A stretch of 64,000 nucleotides of DNA from Strobilurus pachycystidiatus (lineage: Eukaryota; Basidiomycota; Agaricomycetes; Agaricales; Physalacriaceae), in contig JAHLMK010000011.1 in assembly GCA_019915135.1 (NCBI GenBank), positions 1,488,001 through 1,552,000 on the forward strand, in the 5' to 3' direction. The notes under the pieces are model-generated. The model saw only the letters and a list, made by a program, of their open reading frames with translations. It made no database searches and was not told the DNA's origin. Shown piece by piece: positions 10,758-21,016 of the stretch. Numbering within the stretch: the first letter of the stretch is position 1; every line of letters starts with the position of its first letter. Both the position numbers and the translations under genes were made by a program.

Positions 10758-12950
10758 ATGTCCGTGCAACACCTCCCTCGAGCATATTCAGGTACACCGC
10801 TCAAGTGGCGCTCGCATGCGTCGCGGTGGTGGACTGTTGGGCTTGCTGTCGCGTCGATGCTCTCCTTTACCCTCATCTCTCTTTCGCTGCAGTGGTCGTC
10901 ATATCGACTACCCGATGTCTGAAGTACTCCTTACTCTCGCGGTCAACCCATCTAAACATCGCCGGCAGATTTCTAGAACGGCACCCTATACCACTCCCAC
11001 CACCGGGGAACTCAGCGTGCCTGAAATTCAAGAAATAGTCGCTACTACTAATGGCTTTTTCGCGCGGGATTACAACCTTGAACTCGGCTGGAACAACGTC
11101 AGTCGCTTGAACACCGCTCATGATCGTGGCCGACCCTCGAGACTGCTATAGATGCGGTACATCCTGGAAGCAGCTTTTCTTCAGGCTCAAATTCTGGGAA
11201 GGACTTTGATCATCCCCTCATTTGTATATGCGCGCGGGTGCGAGTACGAAAAGTACGTTTCCTCGAACGCTTCTGCGTCCACTGGAACTCGGAGCCGGCT
11301 AATTGCTCATACAGTCTTGTATGTGCTGACTACCTGCCTATGGTCAACAGAGGGTGGGTCTTCACCATGCATCCACTTTGTACCCTTATTGACAGCGATG
11401 GTCCACCTTTAGTGACGCAGTTGGGAGTGATGAATGGCGCGAGCTTCCCGAAGATAAACAAATGGCGTGGCGTATTCCCATCGGTGTCATGATCAATGTC
11501 ACCCACCTCCGCCAAGCACATCCAGTAATCACGACTGGTGACTATCTTCGTCTGCATGGGCAAAACCCCGATGTCGAGGCCTCGAATGGACATTGGACCC
11601 GCGATCTCTATCACGTCCGTCCAAATCTTATCACTGGCCGACTTCCTTCCCTATCCGTCATCAAGAACGAGATGTATGACCCACAGGAAATTGTTCGTGT
11701 GAATGAGGTTCTGGACGACGACTCAGAAGCATCGCGAACCAGGTTCTCAGTGGCAGACGAACGAACACTTCAGGCGTTATATGCCGCACTGCCTCCGGGA
11801 AGACAAAAGCTGGACTGGATACAGGCGCAGTCTGCCCTTGACATATGGAGTGATTTGGGATTGGAGAAAGCTGTCCTAGAGAATGGATGGAGGATACTCT
11901 ACACTTACGATGAAGTGTTCGTTGATCATTCGCTTGCTCTCTTCTTCGCCAGTGTCCGCCTGTACTGACAAGCATGACAGGGCGAACTTGGACTACAACA
12001 AGGCTGTCGCTACGCCAATACGAATGGTTACTCCACGATCAAGTCTTCGCGGCTTCAAGAACGACTTTGAACATCTCCTCACAGATGTTCTCCTACTCGA
12101 AGGCGCAGTACATTACGGACGAAAACCGGTATGACTGACTGCATCCTTTGCTGTATGGCGTATTCATGGATGCCTGAGGGGTCTATGTATTTCACTACTC
12201 GCGCTGCTCAAGACCGCTATACGAGCAACGTCCTCTATGATTTTCAGCGCATTGACACTGTACAGGCCCTTGCAATGAGGATTGTGAAGCACATGTCTGA
12301 CCTTAACGAGGGTCGTCTGTGGATGGCAGCCCACGTTCGCCGAGGCGATTGTGAGTCTATCACCTCATTTAGTTCACTGTTTCCTTACTAGTACTCTTCG
12401 ATCAGTTGTTCGTTACAATTGGGTCATGGAATCAACACCACAAGCTCATATAGGCCGTGTCAAGGAATATCTTGCCGAGGGACGCAACCTTCTCATACAC
12501 CTGCACTTTCCCAAATTGTACGATGTCCCCGGAAATCAAACAGCTACTCTTGACGTCCAGCCTCGTGAACTACCAAAGATCTATGACAGGCAAGTTGACA
12601 CTCTTCCATGGCTGCCCCTCAAATCATTGACACCTTTGTATTTTAGATTCTATGTAGCCACAGATGAGCGAGATCCTGAAGTGTTGAACCTATTTCGGCG
12701 AGAGGGCGCGGTGATGATGGATGACCTTTTGACCATCGAGGATCGTGGACTGTTTGGCAGAAGTCATGGCCCAAATGAGAAGGACTATTCTTGGGGACTG
12801 CTGTTCAGTGATGTTCGCGCCGTCGTTGAACAAGTAGTATTGTCTGAGGCGGCGTTCTTCTATGGACATGCTATGAGCTCTGTTCCTGGAGGGGTCCTGA
12901 ATCTGCGGGCGGCTCGTGGAGCAGATCCAAGAACTGCGTGTATCAACTGA
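10758..12950 (+). CDS. GDP-fucose protein O-fucosyltransferase-like type II membrane protein
   Basis: Nine exons, 579 aa: 10758-10916, 10969-11097, 11152-11252, 11315-11353, 11413-11916, 11981-12128, 12179-12350, 12406-12589, 12647-12950. A single N-terminal transmembrane anchor (WWTVGLAVASMLSFTLISLSL, about residues 24-46) fits a Golgi type II glycosyltransferase. Family hallmarks are HVRRGDF, formed across an intron, and YVATDERDP. These match the donor-binding motifs of the PF10250 O-fucosyltransferase family. The acceptor substrate is unknown. Exon 4 is only 39 nt. The last intron is a GC-AG intron (AG|GCAAGT), and intron 6 ends in an unusual GAG. The first intron uses a weak GTCTGA donor and is the least certain junction. 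Confidence 0.85.
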
Positions 12951-13540
12951 AATGATGGGCCTCTTGGGGTATCATTTGGATGGTCTGACTCTTGACGAAG
13001 AGTACTAGTTCAGTACTCATAAATTCGAAACAGTACATTACTAACCATAATATTTGACGTATCATTCGACGAACGATGAACTAGCAAAGACATTCGACGC
13101 TGTACCGTCAGGTAGAACGCTTGGCATGGCAGCCCGCCCCCAGCCCGCCCCTGTACGTTGCGCTTCCCGACAAAATGAGAATGGAAGCGGGCGAGACTAC
13201 CCCATTTGGACACCACTGCTGCCGCCCATGGTCGAAAATAGTATTGCCACTCCTGCACCTCGGAAGAGTTGAATTCTAGATGCATTGTGCGTTACGGCCT
13301 CTGAAACCCAATCTATCGCGACACAGTATGGACATGATACTTGAATTTTTTGTAACTGACAAGTTTACATGCATGATTTTCGGTGTTTTCGGTGTCTGAA
13401 CACGGTCTCATTAGAAGCACTGAAGTCAAGCAGGTATTACACTGATTTTCAACGTCTCAAATCAACGTCTGGTTAACCGTTGAACCGACATCAACGTACA
13501 ACTAGCGGGAAATACGCTGATTCCGATATTTAGGCGTCTC
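12951..13540. other. Gap after the fucosyltransferase-like gene
   Basis: No gene seen. From about 13440 the motif TCAACGT recurs several times, in both orientations. See the inverted repeat at 13541-13561. Confidence 0.4.
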
Positions 13541-13561
13541 GGACGTTGATTTTCAACGTCC
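13541..13561. repeat. Perfect 9-bp inverted repeat, TCAACGT family
   Basis: GGACGTTGA, a three-base spacer, then TCAACGTCC. The same TGATTTTCAACGTC string also occurs about 100 bp upstream (near 13442), with further TCAACGT copies between. It could be a regulator site cluster or the remnant of a repeat element. Confidence 0.6.
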
Positions 13562-13689
13562 ACGTCGTTCACAGTGACACTCCCTCTCGCCCTCCATCAC
13601 CGAGCTTGCCCTCGTATCGAGCCGTCCCGCAACCTCCTGCGACCAACTCTAACTGTGGGACGGCCTCACACGACTACATGACTTGGAGG

Positions 13690-13853
13690 TCCTCAAAATA
13701 GAGAAGGAAATCACGATGCGCGAGTGACCGTCTAGGCTCGGGGCCCTCATCCATCTCCCTCATCTCCGCATTCTGTCCCTCACCGCTGCCCTACCCTCAC
13801 TTCGTCAACGTTTCTGCCATACTGCAGTGGACACACGCCGTTATCCGTTGTGA
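13690..13853 (+). pseudogene. Relic of an F-box/LRR-type gene
   Basis: From about 13735 the plus strand reads as Leu-rich-repeat-like coding sequence (GALIHLPHLRILSLTAALPSLRQRF), then stops at a TGA. No start, F-box or splice pattern connects upstream. This is typical of decayed copies of the large agaricomycete F-box/LRR family, one member of which sits at 0.9-2.5 kb. It may be chance, and support is weak. Confidence 0.25.
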
Positions 13854-14848
13854 TGCCTCCCAAGAGTTGGTTGCGTACTGTTGCGTACTGCAGATCTACT
13901 ATGACTCTAGATCTACTATGCCTATACCGTTGATTCCGGAATACTCGGATGTTTTGGCCGGAGATGGGTGATGACGTTTCTCCGCTTATGCTCAAGGTCT
14001 ACGGCGGCGGCGGATACTGCCAAGTAAATGTTGATGTCGACCGCAAGCTCGGCTTGTTTGTAAATATGGGTGGTTAAGTTGTGTGATGCAGTAGTAGTGC
14101 TTTGACTGTAGCGTCTGGCGATCAGGAATGGTCCGTGCCGACTAATGATTGAATGATTGGCTTGATAGTGCCTGGATGTGGCAGATTAGCACGTGGCAGT
14201 GTCACTCGAAGGCGTTGCGCGACCTCCAAATCGGAGTCCAATTCAATTGGTCATTTCTCCCTTTGATTTCGTCGCGCGTCGGGAGAGCAGCCCCAATAGT
14301 GCATCGCCGACGGTTTTCGTCCGCCGCACGAAAGCGAAGCTCGACGTTTTATGGTTTTTGCTCACATCTTCTCGCACAAATGCGTTTCCGGAAATGCGAA
14401 GGCCAGCCACCGAATTGTGTGACGTCCTGACTCCTCATTCTGGTTTGGCCGACTATAGCTACAGATTGACGCGTGGAATATGGTGCTCTGACGACCCTCG
14501 AGGGAATTCTCGCGCCCATCCTTCGCCACCAGGTATCCGACAGGATCACGACCAGTCTCGGCGCTCGCTCTGTTTCCTTTTGGAAACAAGGGAGCAACAT
14601 CAACAATCGCCCATTGTTCCATGTAATTGCTCACTTCGGTAGTGCTCTGCCCAGCTGCTCTACCATGCCGCATGTCTCTGCCTCGTGCTTGCAGGTCTGC
14701 GATCTCTACGACCTCTTGCGATTGTACGGGAAAGAAAAGTGTTCGCCTGTATCCGCGAGTAATGAATCCGCTTTCTGAGTGCCCTGAACATCCTGCTCAG
14801 CGCCATCAAGGCAAACCACCTCCAAATCGGGTACAAAGGAGAGAAGAG
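13854..14848. other. Gap upstream of the C2H2 gene
   Basis: A 149-codon plus-strand frame (14193-14642) is open and fairly protein-like, but it has no ATG and no recognised motif. I regard it as a possible gene fragment only. The stretch just left of 14849 should carry the promoter of the C2H2 gene. Confidence 0.3.
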
Positions 14849-14855
14849 TATAAAA
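14849..14855 (+). promoter_or_regulatory. TATA box of the C2H2 gene
   Basis: TATAAAA lies 145 bp before the start codon of the C2H2 gene, preceded by a purine-rich stretch. The position fits a leader of roughly 110 nt. Confidence 0.5.
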
Positions 14856-14993
14856 CAAATTCCACAACGACACCACCACGAGTTCACCAAATTGGGATAG
14901 CTTCCAACCCCGATTTCTGTGTTATAACTTCGACTCTGACCACGATCAACGAGTGCCGTCTATCTCTTCCTCCCCTCCGATTTGAGCACCGTC

Positions 14994-16192
14994 ATGCCGG
15001 TTCGTACATCTCTCTCTAAATGATCGACAGTGCTCATGATCTTTCCAGAAAGCTAGAACTAACAAGCAGCTGGTACGGCCGATCTCATCAGCGCCACCTG
15101 CGACGGGAGTCAAGAAGCCGCCGAAATTCCATTGCCAGTACGACTTTTGTCGCAGACCTTTTGATCGCAGAGGCGATCTCAAGCGCCACGAGATTACTCA
15201 CCTCACGAAGGCCGAGCAAGAAATGTAGTCAGTGTCTTAGTACCGCTCGTGATATCATCAACATCTCACGATTCGTTTAGCATGTTCAAGTGTCCATTTT
15301 GCCCATTTCAGAACCTACAAAGCCACAATGTTACTGTTCACGTCAATAAGCAGTGTGTACAATTCCCTAGTACCGGCGGGCCTCGTCGTTGTTGACCTAG
15401 CTTCACAGTAAAGGCATCAAAATGTATGGCTGCAAGGAATGCGACAAGCAATACGCCGATCCCGCGACTCTCACCCGCCACAAAATTAAGCACCACGATT
15501 ATGAACCCCATCACACGGCCGAATATCGCAAGACAAAGAAATCTGGACGAGCTAGGCATTCTACTGCTGTTGACTCGGAGCCTGAGACCGCCTCGTCGGA
15601 ATCCGGTCTGGGGACAGATCATTCATACCACTCCCCATCGCCGGCACATGACGACGGCCTGCCTTTGCTACCTTTTGAGAGCCTCACTTTGGGACGGAGA
15701 CGCTCAGTAAACAGCTCGTCGCCCGACATCGACGACTCGTCGTCGGGCGAATCACTTTTCTCGAAGTGTCCAGATGGCCGTCTGAAGTTGGCACCTATTC
15801 CAGACACCTCCCTCCCAGCGCTGCACTACAACCCGTCGCCCTTCGTCTATCACCCAATGCCGCCTCGAGAGATGTCTTATCCCTATCCGACTAGATCCAG
15901 GCCTTATGGATCTTCCCCTCGTGGCGCTTACAGAAAGTTATCGCCTACCTCCACTGCGCTGGCAGAGTCATCTCCCCATGAGCTCACCGACGACAACGAA
16001 CCGATGTTTTCCTCGAGATGGGTGTCTTTGTACTCATCACGGCCGAGCAGCTCGTCTGACCAGCGTACTGCTTCTGATGACAGAGCTCGAAGACTCTCAT
16101 TGCGCCCTGTCAAACCAGGCTATCAGGAAGATTCTAGGTCCGATGAGCTCGATGACTCAGACGAAGAGTTCGACGAGCTTTCTGAAGAGTAG
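14994..16192 (+). CDS. C2H2 zinc-finger protein, putative transcription factor
   Basis: Exons 14994-14999, 15049-15224, 15281-15352 and 15409-16192; 345 aa. The first exon codes for only Met-Pro, with a GTTCGT donor directly after it. Three C2H2 fingers follow in residues 20-120: one with C-x4-C-x12-H-x3-H (FHCQYDFC...HEITH), one shorter (FKCPFC...HNVTVH) and one classical (YGCKEC...HKIKHH). The second and third fingers are each started or split by an intron. The C-terminal 200 residues are Ser/Pro-rich and end in a strongly acidic tail (DSDEEFDELSEE), which could be an activation domain. Target genes are unknown. A TATA box lies upstream. Confidence 0.85.
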
Positions 16193-17991
16193 ATGACCGA
16201 GATTGGCTGTCGTGATGCCCTCGGAAATCCGCTCCCGATAGACCAGCTACGTGGCCACGCATATGGCCAGCTCTTGTTTACGTCCTTTATCATGCCTATT
16301 CATTCTTGCTTTTCATCATGATGTATCTTATCCAGTGCTCTCGTTTATTGCTCTGCCCCATGCTACTTGTTTTTGAATAACATCACCCATTGCCATAGTC
16401 CTTATATACACAATATTATTATATTGTCTGTGTTCCGTGAAACTTCTTTAGTCCTCCTACTGATTACCTCAGCTCGAATTTCTTAATCTGCTGCAACTGT
16501 TCACATCCATACAATGTTCCCTCCGAGTCGTCGCATAGATAAGCCATTGAAGAAGAAAATGTGGACTGTAGGTCCTCGCTTTGGATGAAGCATTGACTTC
16601 GCGTCAGTTCTAAAGCTTCAGCGCTTCAGCTCCTGGTGGGAGACATAGGCATCATTGAAAGGATGCAAGTCTAGAAGCGTGTGAACGGCCGCCTCAGATG
16701 CGTCCTTGGAGGACGTACGTACGTACTACGAGAGTTATGTTCTAGGTGTTCGGTGTGAAGTTTCCTAGAGAGGGGGTCAGTGCAGACGCAAAATGGGCAT
16801 CTCGATGTCCCTACTTGTCAATCGTTCGACGCGATAGAGGTCCCGTACTTATTGGTATACCGATCATTTTCGTTCTTATACAGTACGACTGGGACATGTT
16901 CATGCAAAACGCTGGAAAGGATAGAGAGGAAATGAGACGAAAATACGCCTGGTAAATCATCAGTTCCGCTGCCGTTGTTACGTCCCATTCCAGTTCTCCA
17001 ACAAATCTGAGGACCTGTCATCGATTAGCACCTCGCCTCGGTTCTGTAGGAAGAGTCACGGCGACAGAACGCACATCCTTAACGCACCCGAAAGAAGAGT
17101 GAACTCACTCCTCCATGTCCATGGTAGGCATGTCCTGTTTTAGGTTGAAAGCGTGTTTATTGAATTGAACAATGCCTGGAGATAACCCAGCACGATCAGA
17201 TCCTGAAGAGGAATCCGAAAGGGAGGCGCCCTCCCAGAATCAAAACATGATCGCCTAGCAACAATAGACACAATACCATCGTCTTGCCTCCGACTATCAT
17301 CGTGAGTGGTGACGAGAGCCTCAGTAGCCTTCACAATCACCTTTCATCATTGACGACGCATATATTAAGGGCACGACGAAGGGGGTACACGGTGCGGTCC
17401 CCGCCAAGGTCATACGCTAAGACCCATGGCGTTTAGCCGAATGTCGGCATCGAACTGCCTGCCTCTCTTCAAGTGACAGGATTCCATCGACCTTGTGGGT
17501 GAAAATCTCGCGCCTTTGTGTGGGACGAGGCCGTGAAATGAGTTGTGTCCCCAGAGTGAGCGAGGGTACATACTTGGGACAGAAGGAGTTAGCTCGACTC
17601 GTTGAACCACGAATCCTTGCTCACCAAAGCTCTCATCCATTTGGACTTCCCGTGATGCAGCGTCACTGCACCAGCACCACCCATTGCCTTGCTCAAGCAC
17701 ATGCTGTGGGTATTGTTCCAGTCTTCCGCGGCTACAACAGTCTTTGTATACGCCTAGTACCATATGTCACATTTCCCGATGCACTCTTTCGGCTGCATCT
17801 GAAAGGGATCGCGTAGAGAACTGGGTTTGTTACGTAGACTTGGTTCCATTCCTCCCCACCGGGCCTCAAGAAAGGAGCAATGCTCCGTCTCGGGCTCCCT
17901 TGGCGCAGTTCTACGTTGTTGTTCGATCTGTATCCTTGTATGGCAATGGACACCGAGTTCTGGTTTGATTCGGATAAGTACCCGGTTACAT
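16193..17991. other. 1.8-kb gap with a possible small mitochondrial-type ORF
   Basis: No firm gene. The plus-strand frame ending at 16955 finishes with a hydrophobic stretch followed by YDWDMFMQNAGK and REEMRRKYAW. This looks like the C-terminus of a small membrane protein, but I could not place its first exon; a candidate ATG with KPLKKKMW lies at 16514. A 117-codon minus-strand frame (17410-17763) contains a Cys-rich NGWCWCSD motif. Neither is called as a gene. Confidence 0.3.
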
Positions 17992-19132
17992 TCATGTCAG
18001 TACCTCCGCGCCGTTCTTCGTGATAAGTACCATATGCTCCGCCTGTGCGCTTCGAGCGCAATTCTACTAACGATTAGAGACAGACAGTCAGAAGAGGAGA
18101 CGACGAACCTCTGTACTCGCAGTCCAGCCATCTGGGAATATCCACCCTCGTGGATCCGATCCATGAACGAGTGGTGGCTATAGAAATGAGGATTCGATTC
18201 CACCTACATGTCAAGACAGTCACCTCGATTGTAAACAGATGCCCTGGGACCATGACTTCTGGTTCCTCGTTCCAAGTGTGCAAAATCCACGGCGGTGTGT
18301 GGAACGTCTTCCCAATTCCATGTCCCGTGAACTGGGACGATATTGAAAAATCCATGCCTCTAAAGGGTTTCTTGACAAGGTCATGTATCGCGCGTCCGAT
18401 ATCCCTAAAGTGTCTTCCGGGTCCGCAGGCGCTTACTCCCGTGCGAAGGGCATTGTTGGTGAGGGCGCAAAGGGCCTGGCCTTGTGGGTCCACCTCGCCG
18501 ACAAGGAACGTCTGAGAGGTGTCGCCGTGGTATCCGTCGAGATAGATGGTAACGTCTATGTTGACGATGTCACCGCTCTCGAGCGGCCGGGAGTCGGGGA
18601 TGCCGTGCGCGATAACATTGTTGATGCTTGTGCATATCGACTTTGGGAAGCCGTTGTATTGCAAGGGAGAAGGATAGGCGCCACGGGCGATAATGAAGTC
18701 GTGTACCGCAGCATCTATCTCGTCCGTGGTTACACCGACCTGCCATTTGAGTCAGCGAGTCCGACAAGCGGGGACGACCGAGACAGAACGACCCACCTTG
18801 ACCAACGACCCGGCATAATCCCTCGTCTTTCTCGCTAGCGCCGCGGCGCGTCGAACGCGCTTCTCCTCCATTCCGCCGAGCTCAATCACGCCGTTTCCTT
18901 TAATCTCCTTGATGCCCTCGACATATGGCGGGCGGGGTATGTTTGGCGGCACAGATCGCTGCCTTATGTGCGATACACCAAAGATGAACGGCTCATCGGG
19001 CAGTATTACGCTGTATGTCCCGAGGCCGTCTGGGTCGCTGACGGGCGTTGAGAAGCGCCGCCGCGTGGTGTGTTTGGCGGGGAGGCGGCCTGCATGTGGG
19101 AATTTTCTAGAGCAGGCAAGACGACATGACAT
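17992..19132 (-). CDS. Methionine aminopeptidase, type I, mitochondrial-type
   Basis: Exons 19132-18797, 18739-18224, 18177-18109 and 18063-17992; 330 aa. The M24A fold is complete. The metal ligands are all seen in order: His in IAHGIP, Asp in NIDVT, Asp in GDTSQTF, His in GHGIG, Glu in FTIE and Glu in SAQAEH. The chosen start gives a basic, Ser/Arg-rich N-terminus without acidic residues (SCRLACSRKF, KHTTRRRFSTP). That is a likely mitochondrial presequence, so I infer removal of initiator Met from organelle-made proteins. The frame is open upstream to 19213 but without an ATG. The two last introns are 46 and 45 bp. It is convergent with nothing nearby; the gap to its left is ungenic. Confidence 0.92.
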
Positions 19133-19434
19133 GAGGAGGCAAGTTGCCAAAAAGGCAAATGCCGTCTCCCCGCCCGCTTTGATAAGCCGCTTCGCCTTTT
19201 CAAGACACTGCACAGATTGTCCAGGGTCCTAGACTGATCTCCGACTGCAGTGTATGTATGTAGGTCTTCGCTCAAATTTTAGCTTGACGTCAAGAGCAGA
19301 GCTGCCGATGTTTCAGTGTTAATAGCCATGGCTCGAGGGGATGTGTACATCGTAAAAGTCAGTCTGGCATACATACGATCTGGCGGAAAACGATATGAAG
19401 TCCTGTCTGCACAGTGGTACGAGAACAATTCCCA

Positions 19435-21016
19435 TTATGTCCATCCTCTCGCAGCACCACGTCCGCCTCCATGTCCACGTTCCTTCTCAACAACAAACAT
19501 GGCATCCCTCAAAGTCACTGCAAGTCGTTTGTCATCCTCCACCGGGGCGGGCGTAGGCGTAACTGGCTTCTTTGTCGCTTGGTAAGGCCTGGCCCATCCA
19601 CCACCGGTCCCCGTAGTAGATGTCGTCGTTGCTGCAGGATTTGGAGACGAGGACCCAGCCGGCGTTGACGCTGCAGGCTTCGGTTTCACCGGCCCCGCCG
19701 CCGAACTAGCATTCGCAGAAGTCATCCACGAATACTTACCGCCAATCCCCGCCGCCTGACTCGCCACAGCATTCGACATCTTCTTTCTCACATCCTCCGA
19801 CATATTACGCGCAGTCACACCTGGCCCGTCCTTCTTCTTTCGCTTCTTCCCTGACCCTTCTCCATCGTCAAAGCCCGAGTCAGCACCGTTACCGCTCGGT
19901 GCACCAGCCTGAGCAGCGAGGGCCGCCGCGTGCGCTGCAGCCATGTCTGCTCGTTCCTTCCTTTCTCTTCGTATGCGCGTCTCCTCCTCCCTCTCCACCT
20001 TTTCAATCGCCGCCAGCTGCTTTGCGACATCGCTTCTCAGGACGATGCTCCACATTGGCTGCCCGTCCTCGTACGTTGACGGCCTGCGGTCGAATTGTGT
20101 GTCCGTGCGGTGGTGCGCTGCGGCTATCATGGCCGTGATGAGGTCCTGCAGGCGTGCTCGGAGGGCGAGGGCCATGTAATTGACCGAGTCTTCTGGTACG
20201 CTGCGGATTTTGTGTTCGGTGGATATGGTGCGCATGGTCGTCCCCAGAAAATGAGTATCGAATGCGGGTTTGCTGGCCTGTTTTCGGGTACGGTCTTCGT
20301 TGTAGGCGGAGCGGTAGACCGGGTTTGAGCGAGATTGTTGGAGAGACTCTTCTTCAGCCTGGACGAAATTTAGATGGAACTTGAATGGACTGAAATCAGC
20401 ATAACGTACCCGTAGATCAACACCAGCGCTCGCTATGGCGTCGTTCAACGTTGCACTATCGGACTGGTCCGCTGCATTTGTAGCAGCAGAGCTTGTGCTG
20501 GCTTGGGCAGACTGTGCAGGAGCCACCTGAACAGGCCTGATCTGCTGGGGCGCCGGCTGAGGAGTGTGTTGATACTGGTAGCCGCCATAGTATTGGTATG
20601 GCTGGTAATGATGGTACGGCGAACTCCTACGCAAAAGTTGAGCGGTGAGACAGCATCATAGTCGAACAGATGTACGTCGCCGGAGTCGCCGTAGTCGCAG
20701 GTGTTGCCGTCGTTGTTGCTGCCGTGGTCTGCTGCTGTAGGGCAGGATCAATGGGAATGTCTACAGAGGCGAATTCGCTGTCAATTCGGGGTGTAATGGG
20801 CTGCGACGAACGAGTGGGCCATTGTGGGTAGGTGGCGGGGGCGGCGGGCTGTGGGGTCTGCGGTTGCGGAGTTGTGGCGCTGCTTTCCGGCTTGGGCGTG
20901 TTCATCAAGTACAGACTGTACAGTGGCTGGCTGACGGTGGGATCCAAGACGCGCTGAGTCACGCGCGTGACCAAAAGCGATCGAGCGGTCCTGAGCGCCT
21001 TGTCCTTGGCCATCAT
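19435..21016 (-). CDS. TAF4: Transcription initiation factor TFIID subunit 4 (TAF4)
   Basis: Exons 21016-20676, 20626-20410 and 20358-19435; 493 aa. The N-terminal 110 residues are Thr/Pro/Gln-rich and contain a Tyr-rich patch (HHYQPYQYYGGYQYQ). The TAF4 C-terminal domain follows from SAGVDLR through a helix-rich region containing RLQDLITAMIAAAHHR and AAIEKVEREEETRIRRERKE. It includes a segment matching the conserved histone-fold/TAF4 region (NMSEDVRKKMSNAVASQAAG, KYSWM). The second intron is 51 bp, so the gene also reads through in frame, but the donor, branch site and family alignment favour splicing. The start is uncertain: ATG 21016 overlaps the start codon of the divergent NUP42 gene, and ATG 20905 (before NTPKPESS) is the alternative. 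Confidence 0.85.

Noticed and set aside
13054..13285. Short ORFs on both strands after the fucosyltransferase-like gene
   Set aside because: No motif, no conserved start, and overlapping on opposite strands.
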